64,000 nt of DNA from Agarivorans sp050870875 (GCF_050870875.2 NZ_CP194041.2:4588001-4652000), one strand, 5' to 3'. Counted from the first letter of the stretch, positions 17,104 through 26,122 are shown. Notes: generated from the sequence alone by a model not told the origin. Program-made: numbers and translations.

Positions 17104-18294
17104 ATGAAGAAAGTGACTGAAACTGAGTTGATCCGAGCCGCTAACCGTCGAGATATTTTGCGGACACTTCGCCAACATCAGGAACTAGCAAGAGTTGATA
17201 TAGGTTCTTACAGTAAGCTAAGTCCAGCGACCATCACCGCCATTACTGCCGAATTACTTCAACAAGGTTTACTCAGCGAACAAAGAAGCGAATTAGATCC
17301 ATCCGCAAGCCGGGGTCGCCCCAAAGTTAAACTAAAAATTGTAAGTGATGCTGCTTTTTATATTGGTCTTAAGCTATCCATCAATGAAGTCCGACTATTC
17401 CTCGGTGACGCAACTGGAAAAATTGTTGGGCAAACAAAGTTGAATCCAGCCACTCTAGAATTCAATCAAATACAACTTCTTAACTGGTTGCATGATGTGG
17501 TCGAAGACTTCATTCAACAACAAGGTCTCGACCGCAGTAAGATCCGTGGACTCGGCATTGCTCAGCAAGGCGTCGTAAGAAGTGATGCTCGGGGAATTTT
17601 ATGGAGCCCAGCGGTATGTGGTGAACATCCACAACTACTCGATCAACTCGAACAACGCTTGGAACTCCCTGTTTTTATGGCAAATGACGCCTATTGCTTA
17701 GCCGTTGCCATCAAGAATCAAGAGCAATACCGAGCAACAGATAACTTAGTTGCTATTCAACTCGGCTACGGGGTTGGCATGGGACTAATTGTGAACAATC
17801 CAAGCTATCAACCATCGATGATCGCTTCAACGGAATTTGGCCACACCAAATTCAGTCTCAATGGGCCACAATGCCGTTGCGGTAAACGCGGCTGTATCGA
17901 GGCTTACCTAGGCGATTACGCCATCTATCGAGATGCTTGCGCTATCTATAAATTACCACAAGATGATTTACTCCATCCTAGCGAACAACAAATGCAGCAT
18001 TTAAATCAGTTAGCCAGCAATCCCAATGAGCCCATGACCCAAATATTTAATCAAGCAGGCATGGTGTTAGGTCTAGGTTTAGCCAATATCATGGCACTAT
18101 TTAACCCACAGAAAATTGTTATCTCTGGCCCTGGGATCAGAGCATTTAGCCACATGCAAAGCGCCATGAATAACACTTTAGAAGCCAGTGTATTGCCTTA
18201 TCATCATGTTGAAAACGTGGTTGAAACTTGCAATTGGAATGAAGACTTATCGGGGCTAGGGATCATTGCCATCATTCAGCAACACACCGACTAA
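17104..18294 (+). CDS. ROK-family transcriptional regulator (NagC/Mlc-like)
   Basis: A 396-residue sugar-responsive repressor. The N-terminal winged helix-turn-helix (about 8-65, LSPATITAITAELLQQGLL) is joined to a ROK sugar-kinase-like domain. The structural zinc motif CxCGxxGCxE is intact (C257, C259, C264, E266), and RGLGIAQQGVV and the late GLGLANIMALFNPQKIVISGPG are typical. No sugar operon adjoins, so it probably acts on remote targets; ligand class (glucose, N-acetylglucosamine or other) cannot be fixed. It converges on the YeeE pair, with a GAGGAAGC hairpin between. Confidence 0.88.
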   Translation: MKKVTETELIRAANRRDILRTLRQHQELARVDIGSYSKLSPATITAITAELLQQGLLSEQRSELDPSASRGRPKVKLKIVSDAAFYIGLKLSINEVRLFLGDATGKIVGQTKLNPATLEFNQIQLLNWLHDVVEDFIQQQGLDRSKIRGLGIAQQGVVRSDARGILWSPAVCGEHPQLLDQLEQRLELPVFMANDAYCLAVAIKNQEQYRATDNLVAIQLGYGVGMGLIVNNPSYQPSMIASTEFGHTKFSLNGPQCRCGKRGCIEAYLGDYAIYRDACAIYKLPQDDLLHPSEQQMQHLNQLASNPNEPMTQIFNQAGMVLGLGLANIMALFNPQKIVISGPGIRAFSHMQSAMNNTLEASVLPYHHVENVVETCNWNEDLSGLGIIAIIQQHTD

Positions 18295-18318
18295 TCCCAC
18301 TCACCGAGCAAGCCATAA

Positions 18319-18337
18319 GAGGAAGCCCTGCTTCCTC
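18319..18337. terminator. Hairpin between convergent ROK and YeeE genes
   Basis: GAGGAAGC-CCT-GCTTCCTC perfect 8-bp stem, followed by a mildly T-rich stretch (CTAGTTTC). It is a possible weak terminator for the ROK gene. Confidence 0.45.
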
Positions 18338-18349
18338 CTAGTTTCTGGT

Positions 18350-18772
18350 TTAAGTCTTAGCAAAAATCCACTGACTCGCGTAATGGCCAAACAACATGCT
18401 GGCAATAAACCAATAAATCATCATATCTCCACGTAACAGACCCGCGACAGCAGGACCCGGACAGATACCAACCATGCCCCAGCCAATACCAAATAACACG
18501 GAGCCTACAACCAGACGCCCAGTAATCGCTTGTTTAACCGATACACAGCGATACTCATCGCCATTTATAGCCAGCCGGCGAGGCTTGATAATTAAATGGT
18601 AAAAAGGAATGAAGACCAGCAAAGCACCGCCAATCACAAAGGCTAAACTCGGATCCCAAGCGCCAAATATATCTAAAAAATTAAGCACCTTATTCGGATC
18701 AACCATTTGCGATATATTCATCCCCAGACCAAATAATAAACCGGTGACTAAACCCACGATAACTTTATACAT
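18350..18772 (-). CDS. YeeE/YedE (DUF6691) sulfur-transport half protein
   Basis: A 140-residue inner-membrane protein with four hydrophobic segments (VIVGLVTGLLFGLGMNISQM, SLAFVIGGALLVFIPFY, GRLVVGSVLFGIGWGMVGICPGPAV, MIYWFIASMLFGHYAS). GICPGPA carries the cysteine typical of this family, proposed to move thiosulfate- or persulfide-type sulfur. ATG at 18772 is chosen because it gives the family N-terminus and overlaps the stop of the preceding half protein by 8 bases; an ATG at 18793 is also in frame. With the preceding gene it forms a PmpA/PmpB-like pair. Confidence 0.85.
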   Translation of the reverse strand: MYKVIVGLVTGLLFGLGMNISQMVDPNKVLNFLDIFGAWDPSLAFVIGGALLVFIPFYHLIIKPRRLAINGDEYRCVSVKQAITGRLVVGSVLFGIGWGMVGICPGPAVAGLLRGDMMIYWFIASMLFGHYASQWIFAKT

Positions 18773-19193
18773 GGACGAGTCCAAAATGGGCATTCAAGCC
18801 CACCACCAACACCGCAGTGAACATAAATATCGATGTGGCTAAAATAGACCGAGTGGAAAATCGGCCAATCCCACAGATCCCATGGCCACTTGTACAGCCA
18901 TTAGCCAATTGTGTCCCCACGCCCACCGCCAAGCCAGCGATAATGGTCCAAGCCAAGGAATAATTAGGCAACATCGGTAAACTCACCCCCAATGGCTGGG
19001 TAATCAATACGCTGACTGCCATCGCTGCAATGAAAGCAACCCGCCATGGCCATTCACTCTTAGCCGCGCCAAAAATGCCACCTAATACACCGCTAATCCC
19101 TGCAGTTCTACCCGTCAACAGTAATAACAAAGACGCAGACAGGCCCAATAACATGCCCCCCAACAGGGCGCTCCAAGGGGTAAAGTGACTCAT
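18765..19193 (-). CDS. YeeE/YedE family sulfur-transport half protein
   Basis: A 142-residue inner-membrane protein, partner of the following DUF6691 gene. Hydrophobic segments include ALLGGMLLGLSASLLLLLTGRTAGISGVL and WTIIAGLAVGVGTQLANGCTSGHGICG. The NGCTSGHGICG segment is the conserved cysteine motif of the YeeE family. ATG at 19193 has GGAG six bases upstream; the longer frame start lacks support. It lies 54 bases downstream of the two-cysteine ArsR gene, so the three genes probably form one leftward transcript controlled by that repressor. Confidence 0.87.
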   Translation of the reverse strand: MSHFTPWSALLGGMLLGLSASLLLLLTGRTAGISGVLGGIFGAAKSEWPWRVAFIAAMAVSVLITQPLGVSLPMLPNYSLAWTIIAGLAVGVGTQLANGCTSGHGICGIGRFSTRSILATSIFMFTAVLVVGLNAHFGLVHV

Positions 19194-19247
19194 AAATAAC
19201 TCCAAGAAAAAAATAGAAAATGATGGCTGTAGGTGGGCTGTTAAAAA

Positions 19248-19544
19248 TTAACCGCAGAAATTTTGTCGTAAACTACTAAGTAACTGCTTAATCCGAGGAT
19301 CGGCTAAAGAGTAATAAACATTTTGAGACTCTTTACGCACCGACACCAACTGACTTTCTCTTAATACCTTTAAATGTTGAGAAAACGCAGACTGACTATT
19401 TTGACTATATTGGCGTAGTTCTGTCACCCCCATTTCACCATCACTAAGCAAACAAAGTACGACTAGGCGATCGGGATGAGCAATAGTTTTAAGCAACTCA
19501 CTGACTAATAAAACATTGTTACGTAGCGCCAATACATCTTGCAT
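19248..19544 (-). CDS. ArsR-family repressor, BigR/SqrR-like persulfide sensor
   Basis: A 98-residue winged-helix repressor (VTELRQYSQNSQSAFSQHLKVLRES is the DNA-reading part). It contains only two cysteines, C31 in VVLCLLSDGE and C97 at the penultimate position. Their 66-residue separation equals that of the redox pair in BigR (42/108) and SqrR (41/107), which form an intramolecular polysulfide bridge with reactive sulfur. The ELCVC metal motif of ArsR is absent. ATG at 19544 has AGGGGG just upstream and is preferred over two upstream in-frame starts. Neighbours on both sides handle sulfur, which supports the role. Confidence 0.85.
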   Translation of the reverse strand: MQDVLALRNNVLLVSELLKTIAHPDRLVVLCLLSDGEMGVTELRQYSQNSQSAFSQHLKVLRESQLVSVRKESQNVYYSLADPRIKQLLSSLRQNFCG

Positions 19545-19597
19545 AGTTCCCCCTATCAACATGGCGAAATTATACAAAACCACTTTATTTAGTCAAA

Positions 19598-19623
19598 TCT
19601 AATTTAGAATATTTTAATTTAGA
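19598..19623. promoter_or_regulatory. Putative ArsR operator between divergent sulfur genes
   Basis: AT-rich block holding TCTAA-T-TTAGA (19598-19608), itself a perfect inverted repeat, and a direct repeat TAATTTAGA at 19600-19608 and 19615-19623 (15-base step). It lies in the 137-base space between the repressor and the DUF2892 gene. Operator function is inferred from position and symmetry. Confidence 0.5.
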
Positions 19624-19681
19624 CCATTGTGAATTAGATAAAGCTAATATAAAGTTACTACAGTTTTTCAGGAGGTCGATT

Positions 19682-19867
19682 ATGTCTTTAGAAAATGTGG
19701 TTCGGATTTTTGCTGGCAGTATGGTGTTGTGCTCACTGCTATTAACTTACTGGGTTCATCCTAACTTTGTTTGGTTTACCGTATTCATCGGAGTGAACCT
19801 AATCCAAAGTGCAGTGACTGGCTTTTGCCCAGCGGCAATGGTGTTTAAACGTCTAGGTTTTAAATAA
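19682..19867 (+). CDS. DUF2892 (YgaP-type) small inner-membrane protein
   Basis: A 61-residue protein with two hydrophobic helices (FAGSMVLCSLLLTYWVH and WFTVFIGVNLIQSAVTGFCPA). GFCPAAMVFKRLG is the family's cysteine motif. In E. coli YgaP this membrane part is fused to a rhodanese domain; here it stands alone, and the rhodanese is fused to the next gene product. A strong AGGAGG six bases before the ATG supports it. It probably anchors or exports sulfur species near the downstream CoA-disulfide reductase/rhodanese. Confidence 0.88.
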   Translation: MSLENVVRIFAGSMVLCSLLLTYWVHPNFVWFTVFIGVNLIQSAVTGFCPAAMVFKRLGFK

Positions 19868-19953
19868 ACGGCGTTTGATATTTATCAATTTAGTCTTGAG
19901 TTTCAAGAGCGGTATTTGCCGATACCGCTATAGTTTAATTTTTGGAGAGAGTT

Positions 19954-21642
19954 ATGCGTAAGATTGTTATTGTGGGGGGAGTTGCAGGCGGCGCTTCAGC
20001 TGCAGCGAGGGCGCGGCGTTTAAGTGAAAGCGCTGAAATTATTATGTTGGAACGCGGCCCCTATATTTCTTTTGCAAACTGTGGCCTGCCCTATCATATT
20101 GGTGGCGACATCGAACAACGTGATGCGCTGTTATTGCAAACTCCCGCAAGCTTTAAAGCCCGCTTCAATGTTGATGTCAGAGTGATGCATGAAGTACTGA
20201 GCATTGACCGAGAACACAAAACGGTAACGATCCGCGACTTACTGACTCAGCAAGATTATCAAGAAAGTTACGATGCTCTGGTGCTTAGTCCAGGAGCCGC
20301 ACCAATTGTCCCCCCATTACCCGGTATTGATAATCAGCGCACCTTTTCACTGCGCAATATTCCTGATATGGACAAAATCATCGCCAGTATCGATATCAAT
20401 CAACCCAAACATGCCACCGTAGTTGGCGGTGGCTTTATTGGCATCGAAATGGCTGAAGCATTGGTGCAACGTGGAATCAATACCAGCCTGATTGAACTCT
20501 CTTCTCAGATCATGGCACCGGTCGACCCAGAAATGGCCAGCCCACTTCACCAAGAGCTACGCCATCACGGTGTTGATTTACATTTAGGCGTCGCCTTAGA
20601 AGCGGTATTCCCGCCCGCTGCGGAACAAAAAGAAGAGCTGGCAAACCTCAATTCCGACGCGCTTTCTTTGCGCCTCAGCAATGGTGAGATGCTCGAAACA
20701 GAACTCCTCATCATGGCTATCGGGGTAAAACCAGAAACGAGCTTAGCCAAGCTTGCAGGGCTTGAGTTAGGAAAACTCGGCGGGATTCAAGTGAATAGCC
20801 AACTACAAACTTCCGACCCATCTATTTATGCGGTGGGGGATGCCATAGAAGACCCTGAATTTGTTACCGGAGATGCCGCATTAATCCCACTTGCGGGGCC
20901 AGCGAATCGTCAAGGACGAATGGTTGCAAATAACATCTTTGGTGCCAACGAGCACTACCAACGCAGCCAGGGTACGGCTATCTGTAAAGTCTTCGATTTA
21001 GCCGTAGCTTCCACTGGCTTAAATGAAAAAAACTTGCAAGCTAAGGGGCTTGAGTATCAAAAAGTATACCTGCACGCAGCAAGCCACGCCGGCTATTATC
21101 CGGGCGCTCAGCCAATAAATTTAAAACTATTATTTCATCCTCAAAGTGGCTTGATCTATGGCGCACAAGCGATAGGTAAAGAGGGAGTCGACAAGCGAAT
21201 TGATATCCTTGCGGTCGCCCAGCGAGCCGGTATGACCGTCTTCGACTTACAACACCTTGAGCTAACTTATGCGCCACCTTTTGGCAGCGCGAAGGATATC
21301 ATTAACCAAGCAGGCTTTGTCGCAGCGAATAGTATTGAAGGGCATACCCACCTGTGTCATAGCGCTGAAATCAATCAAGCCTCCGAGCAACAACTTATCT
21401 TAGACGTGCGCAATCCCAACGAATTAGAGCAACTCGGTACGATCCCCGGAGCAATCAACATTCCAGTGGATCAACTTCGTGAACGCATTGATGAGCTCCC
21501 TAAAGACAAGGAAATACTCATTTATTGCATGGTTGGTTTACGTGGCAACGTTGCCTATCGCCAGTTAGCCAATCTTGGTTTTAAGGCCAAAAATCTTACC
21601 GGAGGCTATAAAACTTGGCTCGCAGAGCAAGCTTGTCTTTAG
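19954..21642 (+). CDS. CoA-disulfide reductase fused to rhodanese
   Basis: A 562-residue FAD/NAD(P)H flavoprotein with a C-terminal sulfurtransferase domain. FAD site VVGGVAGGASAAARARR (residues 6-23 region). The single active cysteine is C43 in SFANCGLPYHIGG, the position known from S. aureus CoADR. The NAD site VVGGGFIGIEMAE and the FAD-binding YAVGDAIE follow. The rhodanese domain (about 470-562) has active C525 in YCMVGLRGN. This is the CDR-RHD architecture, which reduces CoA or protein persulfides and polysulfides. ATG at 19954 has GGAGAG four bases upstream. It follows the DUF2892 gene and precedes an efflux pair. Confidence 0.93.
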   Translation: MRKIVIVGGVAGGASAAARARRLSESAEIIMLERGPYISFANCGLPYHIGGDIEQRDALLLQTPASFKARFNVDVRVMHEVLSIDREHKTVTIRDLLTQQDYQESYDALVLSPGAAPIVPPLPGIDNQRTFSLRNIPDMDKIIASIDINQPKHATVVGGGFIGIEMAEALVQRGINTSLIELSSQIMAPVDPEMASPLHQELRHHGVDLHLGVALEAVFPPAAEQKEELANLNSDALSLRLSNGEMLETELLIMAIGVKPETSLAKLAGLELGKLGGIQVNSQLQTSDPSIYAVGDAIEDPEFVTGDAALIPLAGPANRQGRMVANNIFGANEHYQRSQGTAICKVFDLAVASTGLNEKNLQAKGLEYQKVYLHAASHAGYYPGAQPINLKLLFHPQSGLIYGAQAIGKEGVDKRIDILAVAQRAGMTVFDLQHLELTYAPPFGSAKDIINQAGFVAANSIEGHTHLCHSAEINQASEQQLILDVRNPNELEQLGTIPGAINIPVDQLRERIDELPKDKEILIYCMVGLRGNVAYRQLANLGFKAKNLTGGYKTWLAEQACL

Positions 21643-21695
21643 CAGACTAGGACTACGGCGCTAGTACTAGCGCCTTTTTACAAGGGAGATGTCAG

Positions 21696-22718
21696 ATGCA
21701 AAGCTTAGCCACTGTTTTTTTCACTGGACTGCTAACGTTTGCAGCCAACACGGTTGATGCCGCCCCTGCAGACCTAGAAACGGTTACGGTCAGCTCGGCA
21801 ATGACCCCCATTCATGTTGAACTCGACGCGGTCATCGAAGCTGTCGATGCGGCAACCTTAGCTGCACAGACCTCGGGGCGAGTATTAAGCCTTTATTATG
21901 ATGTGAATGATTTTGTCGAGAAAGACGCCATCATTCTCGAAATCACCAGCACTCAGCAATCGGCCGCCTACGCCGCGGCAAACGCCCAACTCAGCAGTGC
22001 CATTGCGCAAAACAACGAAGCGCAACGCCAATGGTTACGCCTGCAAAAGCTCTATCCCCAAGGCGCGGTCTCTAAGGGTCAACTGGATCTGGCCGAAACA
22101 GAGGCAAAGGCAGCAACCAGTGCAGTAAAAGCCGCCAAGGCCGCCCTAGTACAAGCAAAAGAAACGCTTGATTACACCGTTGTTAAAGCACCTTTCTCTG
22201 GCGTTGTAACCGAACGCCATGTGCAATTGGGTGAGACCATTTCACAAGGCCAGGCACTTTATTCTGGCTACTCACTCGAACATATGCGTGCGGTGGCCAA
22301 TGTGCCACAGCGTTATTTAGATGTGATTAATAATCAAACTTTGTTCTCGCTGATTATCGATGGCCAAAATCCGATACAGTCCAAGGACTTTATTCTGTTT
22401 AGCCACGCCGATCAACAATCTCACACTTTCAAGATCCGGCTTAATCTGCCCACTGAACGCGCCAACATTTATCCCGGTAGCTGGGCGAAATTGAGTTTTA
22501 GTTACGGCTGGCGAGAGCAAATCTGGATCCCTCAGTCTGCGGTATTACAGCTCAATGAACTCAGTGCGGTCTATTTAAAAACTGCCAAGGGCTTTAGCCT
22601 GAACCAAGTTCGCCTTGGAGAACGCAAACAACAACAGGTACAAGTGCTTTCTGGCTTACAAGAAAATGACCAAATCGCACTATCGGCTTACCAAGCGATG
22701 TTAGATGGGGAGCAGTAG
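21696..22718 (+). CDS. RND efflux periplasmic adaptor (membrane-fusion protein)
   Basis: A 340-residue MFP exported by a signal sequence (LATVFFTGLLTFAANTVDA, cleaved near residue 23). It has a lipoyl half (AAQTSGRVLSLYYDVNDFVEK), an alanine-rich alpha-hairpin (about 85-150), then the second lipoyl half VKAPFSGVVTERHVQLGE and beta-barrel. It stops two bases before the pump start, so translation is coupled. It lies 53 bases after the CoA-disulfide reductase gene on the same strand, which suggests co-regulation with the sulfur module. Confidence 0.9.
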   Translation: MQSLATVFFTGLLTFAANTVDAAPADLETVTVSSAMTPIHVELDAVIEAVDAATLAAQTSGRVLSLYYDVNDFVEKDAIILEITSTQQSAAYAAANAQLSSAIAQNNEAQRQWLRLQKLYPQGAVSKGQLDLAETEAKAATSAVKAAKAALVQAKETLDYTVVKAPFSGVVTERHVQLGETISQGQALYSGYSLEHMRAVANVPQRYLDVINNQTLFSLIIDGQNPIQSKDFILFSHADQQSHTFKIRLNLPTERANIYPGSWAKLSFSYGWREQIWIPQSAVLQLNELSAVYLKTAKGFSLNQVRLGERKQQQVQVLSGLQENDQIALSAYQAMLDGEQ

Positions 22719-22720
22719 TC

Positions 22721-25700
22721 ATGGGAATTGCAGGACGCATTGGCGAGCGCTTCTTAAACTCACCGATTACCCCTTTATTAGCCTTAATTGGTCTATTACT
22801 TGGGATATTTTCGGTACTGATCACCCCCAAAGAAGAAGAACCACAAATTGATGTGACCTTTGCTGATGTCTATATTCCCTTCCCCGGTGCAAGTCCCAAA
22901 GAAGTCGAGAATTTAGTTACGCTACCAGCAGAAAAAATCATCTCCGAGCTGAATGGTATCGATACTCTGTATTCATTCTCACAACCCAATGGTGCGATGA
23001 TTATTGTGGTGTTTGATGTCGGTGTAAAACGCAATGACGCCATCGTAAACTTATACAACCAAATCTATGCAAACTTAGACAAGCTCCCCAGTGGTGCGGG
23101 CGTCGGACAACCCTTAATTAAACCCAGAGCAATTGACGATGTGCCCATCGTAAGCCTGTCCTTATGGGACGAGAGTCTCACACTGAGTCCCTTCGACCTA
23201 ACTAAAATCGCCCGCACTTTAGAAACTGAATTAAAACGGATCCCCGGCACCAAAGATGTCTATACCTTAGGTGAGCAAGCGATGGTCGCTTCAGTCCGAG
23301 TTGATCCAGTGAAACTCAACGCCTATGGGGTCGAATTTGACCAGATCGCCCAGCAGTTACAAAGCAATAACCAACAATCAGGATTAGCCGATCTGATCCA
23401 AGATAACCGAGTCATCAAGGTGCAAAGCGGGCAATTCTTACGATCCGCCAGCGAATTAGAGAACTTGGTGATAGCAACCCACAATCAAAAACCGGTATTC
23501 TTGGCTGATGTTGCCAGCATCAAGGTTGGAGCTGAATTACCCAGTCAAAGCGTGTGGCTGGTCAACCAGCAAGGTAAATTTCCTTCCGTCACGATTGCTA
23601 TCGCCAAACAAGCGGGTGAAAACGCGGTACAACTGGCGGAACGTATCGAACAACGGCTAAGCCAACTGGATAATGTACTCATTCCACATCAGGTGAAACA
23701 CCAACTGAGCCGTAATTATGGCGCCACTGCCGCTGACAAAGCCAATACTCTGATTGGCAAACTGGTGTTTGCCACAATCGCCGTTGTACTGTTGGTGCTG
23801 CTGGCCATGGGCTGGCGAGAAGCTATTGTGGTGGGGATCGCGATTGTCATCACCCTCGCGATGACTTTATTTGCTTCCTGGGCTTGGGGCTTTACCCTTA
23901 ATCGGGTCTCTCTCTTTGCACTGATTTTTTCCATCGGCATTCTAGTCGATGACGCAATTGTGGTGGTCGAAAACATCCACCGACATATGCGGCTGGCAGC
24001 CAAGCATGCCGAACCCGCCAAGCTAAGCCAAATTATCCCTCAAGCGGTAGATGAAGTGGGTGGGCCAACTATTTTGGCAACGTTTACCGTGATTGCCGCA
24101 CTGCTTCCGATGGCCTTTGTTTCCGGTTTGATGGGGCCCTACATGAGCCCCATTCCAATTAATGCCAGCCTTGGCATGTTAATCTCTTTGTCGGTGGCCT
24201 TTATCCTGTCACCTTGGCTAAGCGCTAAACTACTCAAAAATACCCCTGATCATCCAGCCGAATCGAGCCAAGGCTCGAAATTACACCGTTTATTCGAACA
24301 ACTAATGCGGCCGTTTCTAGACCCTCACCGAGGCGGCAAGAACCGGATCTGGTTGTGGTTAGTCGTACTATTGATGATTATTGCCGCCGTCGCCTTACCC
24401 ATTAATAAATTGGTGGTTATGAAAATGCTTCCCTTCGACAACAAGTCAGAGTTTCAGGTGATGGTTGATCTACCTGAAGGGCGCAGTTTAGAGCAAAATC
24501 AAAGACTTCTCTTTGAGCTGAGCGATTACTTGCTCACCATCCCCGAAGTTGCTGACTTACAACTATATGCCGGCACCACCGCCCCGATTAACTTCAATGG
24601 CTTAGTCCGTCACTACTTTACACGCAGTAGCCAAGAGCTCGGTGATATCCAGGTAAACTTAGTTGATAAAGCCCATCGGCAACGTGATAGTCACAGTATT
24701 GCCAGTTCGGTGCGACAACAACTGCAAGCGATCGGCGCCCCCTATCAGGCCAACATCAAAATCGTTGAAGTCCCGCCAGGGCCACCAGTTTGGTCACCAA
24801 TTGTGGCAGAGGTCTATGGCCCCAGCGATGAAATACGCCAACAAGCCGCAAGTGCTTTAATGCAGCATTTTCATCATACCAACGACATCGTTGATATCGA
24901 CATCATGCAACCCAGCCCACAAACTCAATGGCGAATTACGATTGATCGTAGTAAGAGTGCTCAGCTTGGGATTAGCTATGGGAACATTGTTACCCTCATT
25001 ACCACCGCGATTGGCGGAAAAGATGTCAGCTTCTTACATCGAGAACAACAACTCTATCCGGTCCCGATCCGCTTACAGCTGGCAGAAAAAGACAAGTTTG
25101 ATTTAGAGCAGCTGCTCAATTTACGACTGCATAACCCACAAGGCGATGCGATCCCCCTGAGTGAATTGGTAAGCATCAATCAAGGCAGCACTAACCTGCC
25201 GATTATGCATAAAAACGCCATTCCTATGATTATGGTCGTTGCCGACATGGCTGGTGATTTAGACAGTCCCTTATACGGCATGTTTGAGATGGCCTTCAGT
25301 GCCAAAGATGCCGGCTTGCCTTTTGCGCAACACTATATCGACCAACCTGATGGGCTGAGCGAGATTGCCATTTTATGGGATGGTGAATGGAAAATAACCT
25401 ACGAAACTTTCCGCGACATGGGACTCGCCTATGCGGTGGGGATGATCATGATTTACCTATTAGTGGTTGCCCAGTTTCGTTCTTATTTGGTCCCCTTGAT
25501 CATCATGGCTCCGATCCCGTTAACCATCATCGGGGTCATGCCGGGACACGCCCTATTAGGCGCCCAGTTCACTGCCACATCGATGATCGGTATGATAGCC
25601 CTCGCGGGGATCATTGTGCGTAACTCTATTTTGCTGGTGGATTTTATCAATCAGCAGGCAAGCGCTGGTATACCTTTTTCCAAAGCCGTAATAAGTTCGG

Positions 25701-25897
25701 GGGCGGTACGAGCCAAACCCATCGTGTTAACCGGACTAGCCGCGATGATCGGGGCTTTATTCATCCTCGATGACCCAATCTTTAATGGCTTAGCCATCAG
25801 CCTTATCTTTGGAATTCTGGTTTCTACGCTACTGACCTTAGTGGTTATACCAGTATTATATTTTGCCTTAATGCGTAAGCACTATCCTCAAGGATAA
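22721..25897 (+). CDS. RND efflux permease
   Basis: A 1058-residue proton-driven inner-membrane transporter. After TM1 (ITPLLALIGLLLGIFSVLI) comes KEEEPQIDVTFADVYIPFPGA, typical of the group with a PxEEEP segment after the first helix. TM4 has the proton-relay pair in SIGILVDDAIVVVENIHRH. The C-terminal half repeats the fold (VVAQFRSYLVPLIIMAPIPL, IVRNSILLVDFINQQ). It is not the heavy-metal (CusA) type by its TM4 sequence. Substrate is unknown; location behind persulfide genes hints at export of reactive or electrophilic compounds. No outer-membrane factor is adjacent. Confidence 0.92.
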   Translation: MGIAGRIGERFLNSPITPLLALIGLLLGIFSVLITPKEEEPQIDVTFADVYIPFPGASPKEVENLVTLPAEKIISELNGIDTLYSFSQPNGAMIIVVFDVGVKRNDAIVNLYNQIYANLDKLPSGAGVGQPLIKPRAIDDVPIVSLSLWDESLTLSPFDLTKIARTLETELKRIPGTKDVYTLGEQAMVASVRVDPVKLNAYGVEFDQIAQQLQSNNQQSGLADLIQDNRVIKVQSGQFLRSASELENLVIATHNQKPVFLADVASIKVGAELPSQSVWLVNQQGKFPSVTIAIAKQAGENAVQLAERIEQRLSQLDNVLIPHQVKHQLSRNYGATAADKANTLIGKLVFATIAVVLLVLLAMGWREAIVVGIAIVITLAMTLFASWAWGFTLNRVSLFALIFSIGILVDDAIVVVENIHRHMRLAAKHAEPAKLSQIIPQAVDEVGGPTILATFTVIAALLPMAFVSGLMGPYMSPIPINASLGMLISLSVAFILSPWLSAKLLKNTPDHPAESSQGSKLHRLFEQLMRPFLDPHRGGKNRIWLWLVVLLMIIAAVALPINKLVVMKMLPFDNKSEFQVMVDLPEGRSLEQNQRLLFELSDYLLTIPEVADLQLYAGTTAPINFNGLVRHYFTRSSQELGDIQVNLVDKAHRQRDSHSIASSVRQQLQAIGAPYQANIKIVEVPPGPPVWSPIVAEVYGPSDEIRQQAASALMQHFHHTNDIVDIDIMQPSPQTQWRITIDRSKSAQLGISYGNIVTLITTAIGGKDVSFLHREQQLYPVPIRLQLAEKDKFDLEQLLNLRLHNPQGDAIPLSELVSINQGSTNLPIMHKNAIPMIMVVADMAGDLDSPLYGMFEMAFSAKDAGLPFAQHYIDQPDGLSEIAILWDGEWKITYETFRDMGLAYAVGMIMIYLLVVAQFRSYLVPLIIMAPIPLTIIGVMPGHALLGAQFTATSMIGMIALAGIIVRNSILLVDFINQQASAGIPFSKAVISSGAVRAKPIVLTGLAAMIGALFILDDPIFNGLAISLIFGILVSTLLTLVVIPVLYFALMRKHYPQG

Positions 25898-26098
25898 TCA
25901 CAATCCGTGGATGCCCGCTATCGCCTGCTTACAATCTTAAGATCGGGCCTATCTGGATCTGCAAAGGTGGGCCTGTTTCATTCATCCTGCAGTGTGCGGC
26001 AATGATGCACGGACGCCACCGAAGCGCGGAGCCTGACTCGCTTCGCTCTCACAAAGCCCTATGTGGTGCCGCTAAAAGTCCCTCACCGCGCCCAGCAT
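25898..26098. other. Intergenic, no gene seen
   Basis: Part of the 313-base space between the convergent pump and amylase genes. Apart from the amylase terminator and a short palindrome ATCTTAAGAT near 25933, I see no coding potential, RNA structure or repeat that I can name. Confidence 0.4.
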
Positions 26099-26122
26099 AA
26101 AAAAGCCCGGCACAAGCCGGGC
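26099..26122 (-). terminator. Intrinsic terminator of the alpha-amylase gene
   Basis: On the minus strand GCCCGGC-TTGT-GCCGGGC is followed by six T, a strong intrinsic terminator 89 bases beyond the amylase stop codon. Confidence 0.88.
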
